DNA of 64,000 nt from Hymenobacter algoricola (lineage in GTDB: Bacteria > Bacteroidota > Bacteroidia > Cytophagales > Hymenobacteraceae), in contig NZ_BAABDH010000113.1 of NCBI RefSeq assembly GCF_039539525.1, forward strand, positions 1 through 64,000, written 5' to 3'. Made by a program: the position numbers and the translations under genes. The stretch's first letter is position 1, and each line of letters begins with the position of its first letter. This document shows positions 8,501 through 16,356 of the stretch, piece after piece. The notes beneath the pieces were generated by a model. That model ran no database searches. It saw nothing but the letters and a program-made list of their open reading frames with translations, and was not told the DNA's origin.

Positions 8501-8896
8501 TCAGAAGGAGGCAGGCTGGTCGGCGTCGCCCAGCAGCGCCAGCCCGGCCAGCACCACGCCGCAGCCGCCGACGAGCAGATGAAACAGCAGGCCCAGGAGG
8601 AAGACGAAGGCGCCTTTCATCCCGCGCAGCTCCAGGCAGCGCCCCAGCCGCCACATGGGTCCGGTAGTGTAGCTACCCACCAGGATGTTGGCGGCCACAA
8701 TCAGGACCAGCGCCGTCCATTCGTTGTACACCAGAGCGGTGAGCCACTGCCCGGAGTCGGGGGCGGCATGGCCGGCGCGGTACCAGGCGGGCAGCTGCAG
8801 CCAGAGCCAGAGTACGGCTACCACGGCAATCAGCACGCTCAGGCTGCGGCCGGCCGAGGGCCAGGCGGGTGGCGGGAAAGCGGACCGGGCGCTCAT
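8501..8896 (-). CDS. Small integral membrane protein, function unknown
   Basis: The 131-residue protein has three to four hydrophobic helices. The ATG at 8896 overlaps the stop of the COQ4-like gene in an ATGA junction (4 bp), which fixes the start and shows coupling. A longer in-frame reading to 9031 exists but runs inside the upstream gene. No family recognised. The tight linkage suggests it may anchor or assist the COQ4-like protein, but this is inference. Confidence 0.72.
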   Translation of the reverse strand: MSARSAFPPPAWPSAGRSLSVLIAVVAVLWLWLQLPAWYRAGHAAPDSGQWLTALVYNEWTALVLIVAANILVGSYTTGPMWRLGRCLELRGMKGAFVFLLGLLFHLLVGGCGVVLAGLALLGDADQPASF

Positions 8897-9408
8897 ACCC
8901 GCTGGGCCTCGTAGAAGCCGATTTCCGCCCGTAGCGCTTCCAGGTTCCGGTCTGCCAGCGCCTGCAGGCTCCAGCGCAGCACCGGCAGGGTGCGGCGGCC
9001 GCGGCGGTAGTGTGCCCTCAGCTCCGGCCACAACTCGGGCGTGAGCAGGGCCAGGGCCAGAAACCCGAGGCAGGTGATGGAGCAGTCGCCGTTGCCGAAC
9101 ATGAAGGCTTTGAGCTTCAGCTCATCCTCCGGCGTCATGTCGTAGCCCAGCAGCACGTGCTTGAGGTCGTGGTTTTCGTAATGCGGAATCAGCTGCAGGT
9201 GATGGCGGCCCAGCAGGTCGGCCACGCCGCGGCCCAGGGTGCCGGGGGGCAGACTTTGCAGCGTTGCCAGCCGGTTCTGAACGTGCTGGGCCCCGTAGAG
9301 GCGCCAGAAAACAGGAATCAGCACCGAAGTGCGGGCGTGCTCAATGGTTTTGCGGGCCAGGCGCTGGTAGCGGTTCAGCGAAGCCGGCTGTTGGGAAGAA
9401 AGAAGCAT
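8893..9408 (-). CDS. COQ4-like protein with zinc motif HDxxHx11E
   Basis: The 171-residue protein contains His80-Asp81-Leu-Lys-His84 followed by exactly eleven residues and Glu96. This matches the HDxxHx(11)E zinc motif of COQ4, which acts in ubiquinone biosynthesis in mitochondria and many proteobacteria. The surrounding GYDMTPEDELKLKAFMFGNG is also COQ4-like. Bacteroidota normally make menaquinone, so a ubiquinone role is unlikely and the substrate is open. The stop overlaps the next gene's ATG. No signal peptide is visible, so it is likely cytoplasmic or membrane-peripheral. Confidence 0.75.
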   Translation of the reverse strand: MLLSSQQPASLNRYQRLARKTIEHARTSVLIPVFWRLYGAQHVQNRLATLQSLPPGTLGRGVADLLGRHHLQLIPHYENHDLKHVLLGYDMTPEDELKLKAFMFGNGDCSITCLGFLALALLTPELWPELRAHYRRGRRTLPVLRWSLQALADRNLEALRAEIGFYEAQRV

Positions 9409-9444
9409 CGACAGTTGGATTTGGAATGGCGAGGAAAAAGTGGC

Positions 9445-9708
9445 CTAGCGGCTGGCCAGCAGCGCTGCCCCCTGGGGCGACCAGACCATCAGGAGCAGAA
9501 ATACGGCGCCCAGCATCAGGGCCAGCACGGCGCTGGCTACGGGCAGCACCAGCCGCAGCAGGCGGCGGCGGCGCAGGTCGGGGGCGGCGGCCCGCTCCTG
9601 CCAGGCCAGCACCAGGGCCAGCACGCCCACCCCCCCGGCGCAGAGCAGCACCATGGTCAGGCTAACGAACAGCTGCAGCATGGCCGGCGGCGGTAACGGG
9701 GTGAGCAT
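9445..9708 (-). CDS. Small two-helix membrane protein
   Basis: The 87-residue product (or 78 if it starts at the ATG at 9681) has hydrophobic helices at about residues 11-32 and 52-74 separated by a basic loop rich in Arg. Its 5' end overlaps the end of the DUF4153 gene by 47 bp (or 20 bp with the later start), consistent with co-transcription and coupling. No family recognised. Confidence 0.6.
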   Translation of the reverse strand: MLTPLPPPAMLQLFVSLTMVLLCAGGVGVLALVLAWQERAAAPDLRRRRLLRLVLPVASAVLALMLGAVFLLLMVWSPQGAALLASR

Positions 9709-11317
9709 CGAAGTAGCGGGCGGCCTGATAGTCGGCCCAGGTGTAGCTGGGCCAGTGGCGCCGGGCCTGCCGGGCGCGGGAGCCCCGGATGCGGGCGTGC
9801 AGCATTTGCCGGGCCGCCGGTTCGGGCAGCGGCACCCAGGTGTTGCTGCCGGCTTCCCGGTTCAGGGCGCGGCCGGTGAGGGTAGCTTCGCGGGCGGCCA
9901 GCTCGGGCAGTACCCGGTCGGGCATGGCGAGCAGGAAGCCGTAGTCGACTTGCCGGAAGCGCGGCTGCAGGTTGTAGCGGACAATCCAGATTTCCCAGTT
10001 GCCGGCCGCCAGCAGCAGCAGCACGGCGTAGGCGGCCAGCCCATTCAGCCGGAACAGAGCGTAAGCCGAGCGGCGCCGCCAGATTTTGAGCAGCACCGTG
10101 GCCAGCCCGAAGAAAGTCAGCAGCAGGAAGCCGTACACCCCGATACGCTTGTAGGCCAGGCCCGTGTGCTGGATGTAATAGTAGTTGCGCAGCCCCACCG
10201 ACACGGCCAGCACCGCGTTTTGCAGCACCCACACCGTAGCCGCCCGGCGCAGCAGCGGCAGGCCGGGCTGGTAGAAGTTCAGGTTGCGGCGGAAAAACCA
10301 CAGCACAATGCCCATAGCCACCAGAATGCTCAGGATCAGCACGTAGGTGCCCTCGTGCACAAACTGCGTCAGATCGAAGCCCGGGGTGGGCACGAAGCCA
10401 AACCAGATCCAGGAAATATCGATGGCATTGACCACCAGCAGCAGCACGTTCACCAGCCCGATCAGGCTCATAGCCATCAGGTATTCCTTGCGCAAATCGA
10501 GGACCCGAAAGCGGCGGACCCGGAAGTCGGGGCGGCGCACGGCGAAAGAGGCCACCTGGTCGCGGCGGCGGCGCACAAACTCCCCGAAGCGCGACTCGTG
10601 GTCGGCGAAGAAGTGCACCGGCATAATGAGGATGGCCCCGGCGGTGAGCAGCAGCCCCAGCCCGAAAAACAGCAGGTGGGGCACCGAAAGCCGGACAAAC
10701 AGCCTCTCCAGCGCATCACCCAGCATTGTCAGCGCCCGGTCGGTCAGGGCGCTGTACCTCGGATTGGCCACCACGAACAGCAGGTGAAAAACCAGTAGCG
10801 CCAGCAGCGGCAGGCCCAGCAGGCGGCCGTAGTACCAGGTGCGGCTCACCCGGCTGCCCAAGTTCTGCGGCAGGCGCAGCAGCTGCGTCAGCCGCCGCAC
10901 GGCCGGCAGCAGGTTGGCCAGACCGGTCAGCAGGGCGTGGCCGACCAGCTTCAGGTGCGCCTGGTTTACGTAGCCCAGCCAGATGGCCAACGACGCTACG
11001 CAGCTCAGCTGCGCCGCTCCCGAGCCGTGCACGGCCACCAGCAGGGCGCTGAGCAAAGTACCCAGCAGGGTGAGGCGGAAGTAGCCGGAGCGCCACACGG
11101 GAGAAGTGCGCGGCAGCCCGCCCAGCACGGCGCCCACCACAAACAGGGTGTAGAGCAGCATATTCAGGGCCGCCCGCTCCTGCCAGAACAGCCCATCGAA
11201 CAAGATGGCACCCACCGGCAGCAGCAGCTTTTGCAGGGCCGTGAGCGGAACCGGCGGCGCGGCGGTAGCCCCGGCGGCCGGCCAGGCCGCGGCCGCGGCA
11301 GAAGGAGAAGTAGTCAT
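9662..11317 (-). CDS. DUF4153/DUF4173-type multi-pass membrane protein
   Basis: The 551-residue protein has about ten to twelve transmembrane helices and a soluble, Arg-rich C-terminal tail of roughly 120 residues. A large family of Bacteroidota and Actinobacteria membrane proteins (DUF4153/DUF4173) shows this layout with conserved segments like VNAIDISWIWF and FVHEGTYVLILSI. The function is unknown. A palindrome, ACTTTG-N5-CAAAGT, sits 18 bp upstream of its ATG. It matches one upstream of the winged-helix regulator operon, so that regulator probably controls this gene. Confidence 0.82.
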   Translation of the reverse strand: MTTSPSAAAAAWPAAGATAAPPVPLTALQKLLLPVGAILFDGLFWQERAALNMLLYTLFVVGAVLGGLPRTSPVWRSGYFRLTLLGTLLSALLVAVHGSGAAQLSCVASLAIWLGYVNQAHLKLVGHALLTGLANLLPAVRRLTQLLRLPQNLGSRVSRTWYYGRLLGLPLLALLVFHLLFVVANPRYSALTDRALTMLGDALERLFVRLSVPHLLFFGLGLLLTAGAILIMPVHFFADHESRFGEFVRRRRDQVASFAVRRPDFRVRRFRVLDLRKEYLMAMSLIGLVNVLLLVVNAIDISWIWFGFVPTPGFDLTQFVHEGTYVLILSILVAMGIVLWFFRRNLNFYQPGLPLLRRAATVWVLQNAVLAVSVGLRNYYYIQHTGLAYKRIGVYGFLLLTFFGLATVLLKIWRRRSAYALFRLNGLAAYAVLLLLAAGNWEIWIVRYNLQPRFRQVDYGFLLAMPDRVLPELAAREATLTGRALNREAGSNTWVPLPEPAARQMLHARIRGSRARQARRHWPSYTWADYQAARYFDAHPVTAAGHAAAVR

Positions 11318-11334
11318 ATATTATTTTTGAAAGA

Positions 11335-11351
11335 ACTTTGTATTTCAAAGT
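11335..11351. promoter_or_regulatory. Operator-like palindrome upstream of DUF4153 gene
   Basis: ACTTTGTATTTCAAAGT is a perfect palindrome with 6-bp arms and a 5-bp spacer, 18 bp before the ATG at 11317 (minus). A near-copy occurs at 12345-12361 before the regulator operon. It is a candidate binding site of the winged-helix protein encoded at 11374-11667. Confidence 0.6.
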
Positions 11352-11373
11352 ACAGGGGCAAAAAAAAGGCACC

Positions 11374-11667
11374 TCAGCCGCGCAGCAATTTTTCCAGGGC
11401 GCCCAGATGTTCCTGAAAGGCCGTTTTGCCTTCCCTGGATGCCTGGTAGGTGGTGTTCGGCTTCTTGCCCACAAACTGCTTGCTCACCAGCACGTAGCCC
11501 GCCTTTTCCAGCGCCGCCACGTGGCTGGCCAGGTTGCCGTCGGTCAGGTCGAGAGCCTCCTTGAGCTCGTTGAAGCTCACGGAGTCGTTGGCCATGAGCA
11601 CTGCCATGACGCCCAGCCGCACCCGGTTGTCGAAAGCCTTATTAAGCGTATGGATGAGGTGTTTCAC
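11374..11667 (-). CDS. Winged-helix transcriptional regulator (HTH_34-like)
   Basis: The 97-residue protein is almost entirely one winged-helix DNA-binding domain. The start is GTG at 11667, which overlaps the upstream stop in a GTGA junction; the frame is open further upstream but that part lies within the membrane protein gene. Conserved blocks include FDNRVRLGVMAVLM, the recognition-helix region LTDGNLASHVAALEKAGYV, and the wing region KKPNTTYQAS. It belongs to a small MarR/ArsR-like group common in Bacteroidota. Repeated palindromes before its own operon and before the DUF4153 gene suggest autoregulation plus control of that neighbour. Confidence 0.88.
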   Translation of the reverse strand: MKHLIHTLNKAFDNRVRLGVMAVLMANDSVSFNELKEALDLTDGNLASHVAALEKAGYVLVSKQFVGKKPNTTYQASREGKTAFQEHLGALEKLLRG

Positions 11668-12332
11668 AGCGTGGGCCGGGGCGCGCGTTCGTAGCGATTG
11701 TACATGAGTAAGCCGTAGCCGATGTGGCCCAGCCCGAAACCCAGGGCGAAGAAAATCAGGCCCCAGCCGGGCAGCAGCACGGCTACCAGGCCCAGGGCCA
11801 TCTGGGTGAGGCCCAGCAGGCGGATTTCGTCGAGGGTGTATTTGCTGGCGTTGAGCAGGGCCAGGCCATAAAACAGCAGCAGCCCCGGTATTACAAACGA
11901 AGCCGCGCCGCGAAGATACAACCCCAGGCAGAACAAGCCGCCCGCCGCCAGCGGCAGCGCCAGACTCCAGGCCAGCCGGCGCGCGGGCGCATCCCACAAG
12001 GGGCGGCCGGCCTGCACGGCCCGACGGCGCGTAAAGTAAAACGCCGCTGCCAGCGCCAGCACAATCATGCCCACGGCCAGGCCCAGCAGAAAGGGCAACG
12101 CAGCCTGCCGCTCGGCCACCGAGCCTTCCAGCAGCCGCAAGAAACCCTGGGCCTGGTAGTCGCCGGCGGGCAGCTGGGTGTCCAGGTACCAATGCCCCAC
12201 GGCAGCGCCCGCCAGCGCCACCACGCCCGCCCCCACCCCGGACAGGCCGCTGAGCGATACAAAACGCGAGGACCGCTCCATGATAGCGCGAATCTCGGTG
12301 AGCTGGGCAAGCGGATCGGTGGCAGATTTCAT
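11664..12332 (-). CDS. Integral membrane protein co-transcribed with winged-helix regulator
   Basis: The 222-residue protein starts at ATG 12332 (MKSATDPLAQ), 13 bp downstream of an operator-like palindrome. A short cytoplasmic N-terminus containing LTEIRAIMERSSRFVSLSGLSG is followed by about six transmembrane helices. This N-terminal block is familiar from Bacteroidota membrane proteins that precede small winged-helix regulators, but no function is known. The 3' end overlaps the regulator gene by 4 bp, so the pair forms one translation-coupled unit. Confidence 0.8.
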   Translation of the reverse strand: MKSATDPLAQLTEIRAIMERSSRFVSLSGLSGVGAGVVALAGAAVGHWYLDTQLPAGDYQAQGFLRLLEGSVAERQAALPFLLGLAVGMIVLALAAAFYFTRRRAVQAGRPLWDAPARRLAWSLALPLAAGGLFCLGLYLRGAASFVIPGLLLFYGLALLNASKYTLDEIRLLGLTQMALGLVAVLLPGWGLIFFALGFGLGHIGYGLLMYNRYERAPRPTL

Positions 12333-12344
12333 ATTTTTCAGAGC

Positions 12345-12363
12345 ACTTTGTAATGCAAAGCTA
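12345..12363. promoter_or_regulatory. Operator overlapping a -7 box, upstream of regulator operon
   Basis: ACTTTGTAATGCAAAG (12345-12360) is a palindrome nearly identical to that at 11335-11351. Its right half overlaps CAAAGCTA (12356-12363), which reads TAGCTTTG on minus and fits TAnnTTTG. A TTGG lies 18 bp further upstream, near the expected -33 position. Protein bound here would block transcription, consistent with autorepression. Confidence 0.6.
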
Positions 12364-12628
12364 ATCTTAGTTAATCGACTTCCAAGCCCGCAGGGCAAAA
12401 AAGAATGTTCGCCCGCCAAGGCAGCCCCTGCCGCTGCCCCACCGGCCTGTCCCAAACCGGGAAAAGCCGTTTCATCCTGGGACGCAAATTCCCAAAAATA
12501 CTTTGATTCCGGGCAATCTGAGGCGTTTTTCACTTCGTACATCTGGCCTCTCCCGCCCGCCCCCGACCTGCCTTGCCCTCCTATTGCTACTCTGCTGCCG
12601 TCTTTCATTTTTTCTTACTTCTGCTATT

Positions 12629-13048
12629 ATGACCCACTCTTACGCCGCCATCTCGTCCACCATCAAGCGCACCTTCCAGCTGTGGTTTTTCAGCAATGTG
12701 GGCGGTACGCTGTTTCTGGCCGCCCAGTTTGCCCTCGACCGGCTCACCGACTACTCCATTGCCCTGATGGCGGGAGTGGTCGCGGCTATGATTTCGCTGT
12801 GCGTGGTGCCGCTGGTCATTCCGTTTTTCACCCTGATGGGCCGCTTTTATGCGGCCTGGTCGCGCCGCAGCATGGCCCTGGCCGGTGTGGGCCTGTTTTA
12901 CGTGGCCGCCAACCAGCTCCTGCTCTTGTTCCTGCCTTTTGACTCACTGGGCAGCTTGCTGGGAATATCGTTTCCGTATCTGGCCGCCGCGCTGCTGACG
13001 GTTATGTGGCTGTACGGCCCGGCTTTGCACTCGCAGCCGCGCGCCTAA
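12629..13048 (+). CDS. Small four-helix membrane protein
   Basis: The 139-residue protein is mostly four hydrophobic helices (about 18-38, 43-67, 78-101, 108-130) with short loops. ATG 12629 is chosen because the in-frame sequence upstream is not protein-like. No family recognised. The methyltransferase-like gene starts about 48 bp downstream on the same strand, so co-transcription is possible. Confidence 0.7.
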   Translation: MTHSYAAISSTIKRTFQLWFFSNVGGTLFLAAQFALDRLTDYSIALMAGVVAAMISLCVVPLVIPFFTLMGRFYAAWSRRSMALAGVGLFYVAANQLLLLFLPFDSLGSLLGISFPYLAAALLTVMWLYGPALHSQPRA

Positions 13049-13095
13049 AAACCGGTCAACGCGGCTAACGGCGGGTTTTGTGCGTACTTACGCCC

Positions 13096-13890
13096 GTGAA
13101 ATTCCGCCTCCAGCTGTTTGAGTTTGAAGACCTGCCCTGGTTTCCGAAAGTAATCCGGGCGGGCATGATGGACTACCTGCGCTTTACCATCTCGGTGCTG
13201 CGCATCTACCAGCCCATTGTGCCGCTGTTGCGCGCGGCGGTGCTCCAAGCCGGCCAGCCCAATCTGCTGGAACTGTGCGCCGGAGCCGGCGGCGGCACCG
13301 AGGGCGTGTGGCGCAGTCTGCGCGCGTCCGGGCTGCCGCTGGTGTCCGTTACGCTGTCGGACCTGTACCCGCAGCCCGCCGCCTGGCAGCTGCTGGCCGA
13401 GCGCACCGGGGGCGGCCTGCGCTACGAAGCGGCCCCGGTAGATGCCACGGCCGTGCCCGCAGCCCTGACCGGGTTTCGCACGGTTTTTTCCGCTTTTCAC
13501 CATTTTCCGCCCGCCGCCGCCGAGGCCATGCTGGCCGATGCCGTGCGGCAGCAGGCCGGAATCGGCATTTTCGAGGGTGCCGGCAAGCACTGGTACGAGT
13601 TGCTGCTGGCCTGGCTGGTGCTGCCGGTGGTGCAGCTGCTGACCACGCCCTTCATCCGCCCCTTCCGCCTGAGCCGGCTGTTTTTCACCTATGTGGTGCC
13701 GCTGATTCCGCTGTGTACCATCTGGGACGGGACGGTGTCGGTGCTGCGCATGTACCCGCCGGAGCAGCTGCTGGCCCTGGCCCGCCGCGCCGATCCGTTG
13801 GGCCGGTTTGAGTGGCAGGCGGGCAAAGTCCGCAACCCGCTCACCCGCTCCGAGGTGACGTATCTGGTGGGAGTGCCAAAACGCAATTAG
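13096..13890 (+). CDS. SAM-dependent methyltransferase-like protein
   Basis: The product has 264 residues from the GTG at 13096; a TTG at 13078 is the alternative. It starts KFRLQLFEFEDLPWFP, a characteristic opening of a family of Bacteroidota and other proteins annotated as class I methyltransferases. A glycine-rich segment LLELCAGAGGGTEG (about residues 57-70) is the likely SAM-binding motif I, and SDLYPQP the acidic end of the second strand. The C-terminal half contains hydrophobic helices (YELLLAWLVLPVVQLLT), suggesting membrane association. The substrate is unknown. Confidence 0.8.
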   Translation: MKFRLQLFEFEDLPWFPKVIRAGMMDYLRFTISVLRIYQPIVPLLRAAVLQAGQPNLLELCAGAGGGTEGVWRSLRASGLPLVSVTLSDLYPQPAAWQLLAERTGGGLRYEAAPVDATAVPAALTGFRTVFSAFHHFPPAAAEAMLADAVRQQAGIGIFEGAGKHWYELLLAWLVLPVVQLLTTPFIRPFRLSRLFFTYVVPLIPLCTIWDGTVSVLRMYPPEQLLALARRADPLGRFEWQAGKVRNPLTRSEVTYLVGVPKRN

Positions 13891-14004
13891 TGCTTAAGAA
13901 TTAAGAGCCAGTAATTGCCGCCGCCACCGTTGGTACCGCAATCAGCCGCTTTTACCCACCTTTGGTCGTTCAACTTCCCATTCACCACCATTTCTGACGA
14001 CTAC

Positions 14005-14886
14005 TTGGTCATTACAAATTACAAAAAGGTGCTGCCGCTGCTGCGTATTCCGTTTTCGGTGTACCTGATGCCCATCTTCTGGTTTGGACTCAGCGCCCTG
14101 CGCGGGCCGGTTGACGGGTGGCGGGCGTTGGGCGTATTTGTGGTGCTCCACCTGCTGGCGTACCCGGCCTCCAATGGCTACAACTCCTACTACGACCGCG
14201 ACGAAGGCAGCATTGGCGGGTTGAAGGCGCCGCCGAAAGTATCGGAAGAGCTGATTCACCTGGTCTGGCTGTTTGATGCGCTGGCCGTGCTGGGCGCCGC
14301 GCTGCTCTCGCCGCTGTTTGGGGCGCTGGTGGCGGTGTACCTGCTGGTATCGAAAGCCTACAGCTACGAAGGCATCCGGCTCAAGAAATACCCGTTTCTG
14401 AGCACTTTGGTAGTGGTGGTATTTCAGGGGGCCTTCACGTTTCTGATGACGCAGGTAGGGGTCGGCGCCAGCCAAGCCACGATGGCGGAGCCCACCAACC
14501 TACTGCTGGCGTTGGTAAGCACCTTATTTCTGTGCGGCTCCTACCCGCTCACCCAGGTGTATCAGCACCAGGAAGACCGGCAGCGCGGCGACCAGACGCT
14601 GAGCTTGTGGCTGGGGCTGCGCGGTACGTTCATTTTTGCCGGCCTGGGCCTGCTGCTGGGGGCCGGCGTGCTGGCCGCCACCTACTGGCTACGGGGCGAG
14701 CTGCGCAACCTGCTGATCTTCCTCGGGGCTACTGGGCCGGTGGTCTACCTATTCGGGCGCTGGGCCTGGGCCGTGTGGCAGAGTCCCGCCGCCGCCGACT
14801 TTGAGCACACCATGCGCATGAATCAGGTGTCGTCGCTGTGCCTGAGCGCGGCCTTTGTGCTGATGCTCTGGCTGGCGCACCGGTAG
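14005..14886 (+). CDS. UbiA-family prenyltransferase
   Basis: This is an integral membrane prenyltransferase-like protein with about eight to nine helices. The first Asp-rich motif is NGYNSYYDRDEGS (about residues 57-69), a variant of NDxxDxxxD. The second is YQHQEDRQRGDQTLS (about 186-200). UbiA enzymes attach prenyl chains to aromatic rings or lipids in menaquinone, heme or carotenoid-like pathways. The exact substrate cannot be read, and the neighbours do not decide it. The TTG at 14005 (293 residues) is preferred because a CACCTTTG promoter-like box lies just upstream; an alternative TTG at 13915 adds 30 residues. Confidence 0.85.
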   Translation: MVITNYKKVLPLLRIPFSVYLMPIFWFGLSALRGPVDGWRALGVFVVLHLLAYPASNGYNSYYDRDEGSIGGLKAPPKVSEELIHLVWLFDALAVLGAALLSPLFGALVAVYLLVSKAYSYEGIRLKKYPFLSTLVVVVFQGAFTFLMTQVGVGASQATMAEPTNLLLALVSTLFLCGSYPLTQVYQHQEDRQRGDQTLSLWLGLRGTFIFAGLGLLLGAGVLAATYWLRGELRNLLIFLGATGPVVYLFGRWAWAVWQSPAAADFEHTMRMNQVSSLCLSAAFVLMLWLAHR

Positions 14887-14962
14887 CCGCCCGGGCTCAA
14901 CAGTTTGCCTCCGGTGTACGTATTGCTGCCCAATCTACTGCCTAACCCCAACCCCGTTGACC

Positions 14963-15580
14963 ATGCGCTACGCTGCCCTGGCCCCTTTGCTGCTGCTTGC
15001 CAGCGCCTGCACCTCCCCCGAATCGGCCCAGACCACCACTGCCCCGGCAGCCGATACTACGGCGGCCCTGGAGCCGCTGGATACGGCCCGCGCCCCGGCT
15101 GTCACGGCGCAGTCGGATACGCTGAAGACGGTCCGGCGCCGCCACTTGTTTTCCTCCCCCACCGCGCCCGACCTGTTTATGCTGGTGCTGCGCGGTCCGG
15201 CCGTTACGGGCGGCGAAGTCACGCTTACCATCACCGACGCCGGCGGGCAGGTTATCTTCCGCGAGCTGCTGACCGCCGCCGACCTGGAAGCCTCGATGGT
15301 GTATGAGATGAAAACTACCACGGCCACGCCGGCCGAGCGCGAAGCGTTCATCCGGAAGCGCATGGACGAGTTTTTTGCCGATAAGAACTTCCGCACGCCG
15401 GCCCTCAGCGCCCGGGAAGCCTACCAGCCCGGTACGCTGGACCGGGCCACCTGGGACGACCTCCAACGGCAGCCCCGGGCCATCGGCTTTCACTACCTGG
15501 TGGGCAAAGAGGACGTACGCCGCGTGGTCTGGTTGCCCCGCACGAAGCAGGTGGTGCATTTGCCCGGTTTCGGCGGCTAA
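14963..15580 (+). CDS. Hypothetical lipoprotein
   Basis: The 205-residue protein has a signal peptide ending LLASAC, giving Cys16 as the lipidation site. A Thr/Ala-rich linker of about 40 residues follows, then a compact domain containing beta-type sequence (LFMLVLRGPAVTGGEVTLTITDAGG) and a helical segment. The ATG at 14963 is preferred to the TTG six bases upstream. It converges on the DsbA-like gene with only a 6-bp gap. Function unknown. Confidence 0.78.
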   Translation: MRYAALAPLLLLASACTSPESAQTTTAPAADTTAALEPLDTARAPAVTAQSDTLKTVRRRHLFSSPTAPDLFMLVLRGPAVTGGEVTLTITDAGGQVIFRELLTAADLEASMVYEMKTTTATPAEREAFIRKRMDEFFADKNFRTPALSAREAYQPGTLDRATWDDLQRQPRAIGFHYLVGKEDVRRVVWLPRTKQVVHLPGFGG

Positions 15581-15586
15581 TCGGCG

Positions 15587-16258
15587 TTACTTTCCCTGTT
15601 CTGCCCGGGCCTGCGCCAAGGCCTGCTCCAGGCCCTGGGCAAACTGCGCGTAGGGCTGGAAGCCGCGGGCCAGCAGGTAGCCCTGGTTGCCGACGCGCAG
15701 AATGCTGGTCGGAAAGCCCTGCACGCCGATTTTGGCGACGGCGGCAAATTCTTTTTGAGTAGCCGCGGCCGTTTCCGGCAACGCCCAGCGCCGCCCAAAC
15801 TCAGCGGCATCGAGGCCGTAGCGGGTTATAAGGGGCAAGTACGTGGCCACGTCGTTCAGGTCCTGTCCGTCGCGGAAGTGGGCCTGCTGCAGGTCGTGGG
15901 CAAAGCTGGCGGCGCGGTGCTGCACGTCGTCGAGCTGGCGAAATACGGTGATGGCGCGGCAGGGCGGCTCCGAATCCTGGATGTTGCCGCCCGCGGCTCC
16001 CAACGCCCGGAACGCCGCGCCGAACTGCACGCCCGTCGCCTTTTCGACCTGCTGCAAAGCCCCGCTGATGTAGCCCCAGGCCTTGCCGATGGGCCCCACC
16101 CGCTCACCCGTCACCATGCCACCACACAGCACCGAAACCGTCACGCGGTCGGCGTATTCGGTTTGGATGCGCTGGATTACGGGGCTCATGCCGTAGCACC
16201 AGCCGCAGAGCGGGTCGAAGAGGTAGAGGATTTCGGGGAGGTCGGGGTTTTGTGCCAT
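15587..16258 (-). CDS. DsbA-family (FrnE-like) thiol oxidoreductase
   Basis: The 223-residue protein has a thioredoxin-like strand leading to the active-site motif CGWC (Cys18, Cys21) in LYLFDPLCGWCYGM. A long helical insertion follows, then the cis-Pro region GVQGFPTSIL, as in DsbA/FrnE/HCCA-isomerase-like proteins. There is no signal peptide, so it is probably cytoplasmic and acts as a thiol reductase or isomerase rather than as a periplasmic DsbA. The ATG at 16258 is used; upstream in-frame sequence runs into the divergent intergenic region. Confidence 0.88.
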   Translation of the reverse strand: MAQNPDLPEILYLFDPLCGWCYGMSPVIQRIQTEYADRVTVSVLCGGMVTGERVGPIGKAWGYISGALQQVEKATGVQFGAAFRALGAAGGNIQDSEPPCRAITVFRQLDDVQHRAASFAHDLQQAHFRDGQDLNDVATYLPLITRYGLDAAEFGRRWALPETAAATQKEFAAVAKIGVQGFPTSILRVGNQGYLLARGFQPYAQFAQGLEQALAQARAEQGK

Positions 16259-16356
16259 AAGCCGCAAAATACGCAGCCCCGGGCTTTGCGTTGGCCGGGC
16301 CTGCCTGGGGTACCGGAAATTTCGCCAAATTCCGCTACCAACTGACCCGCACTCCG

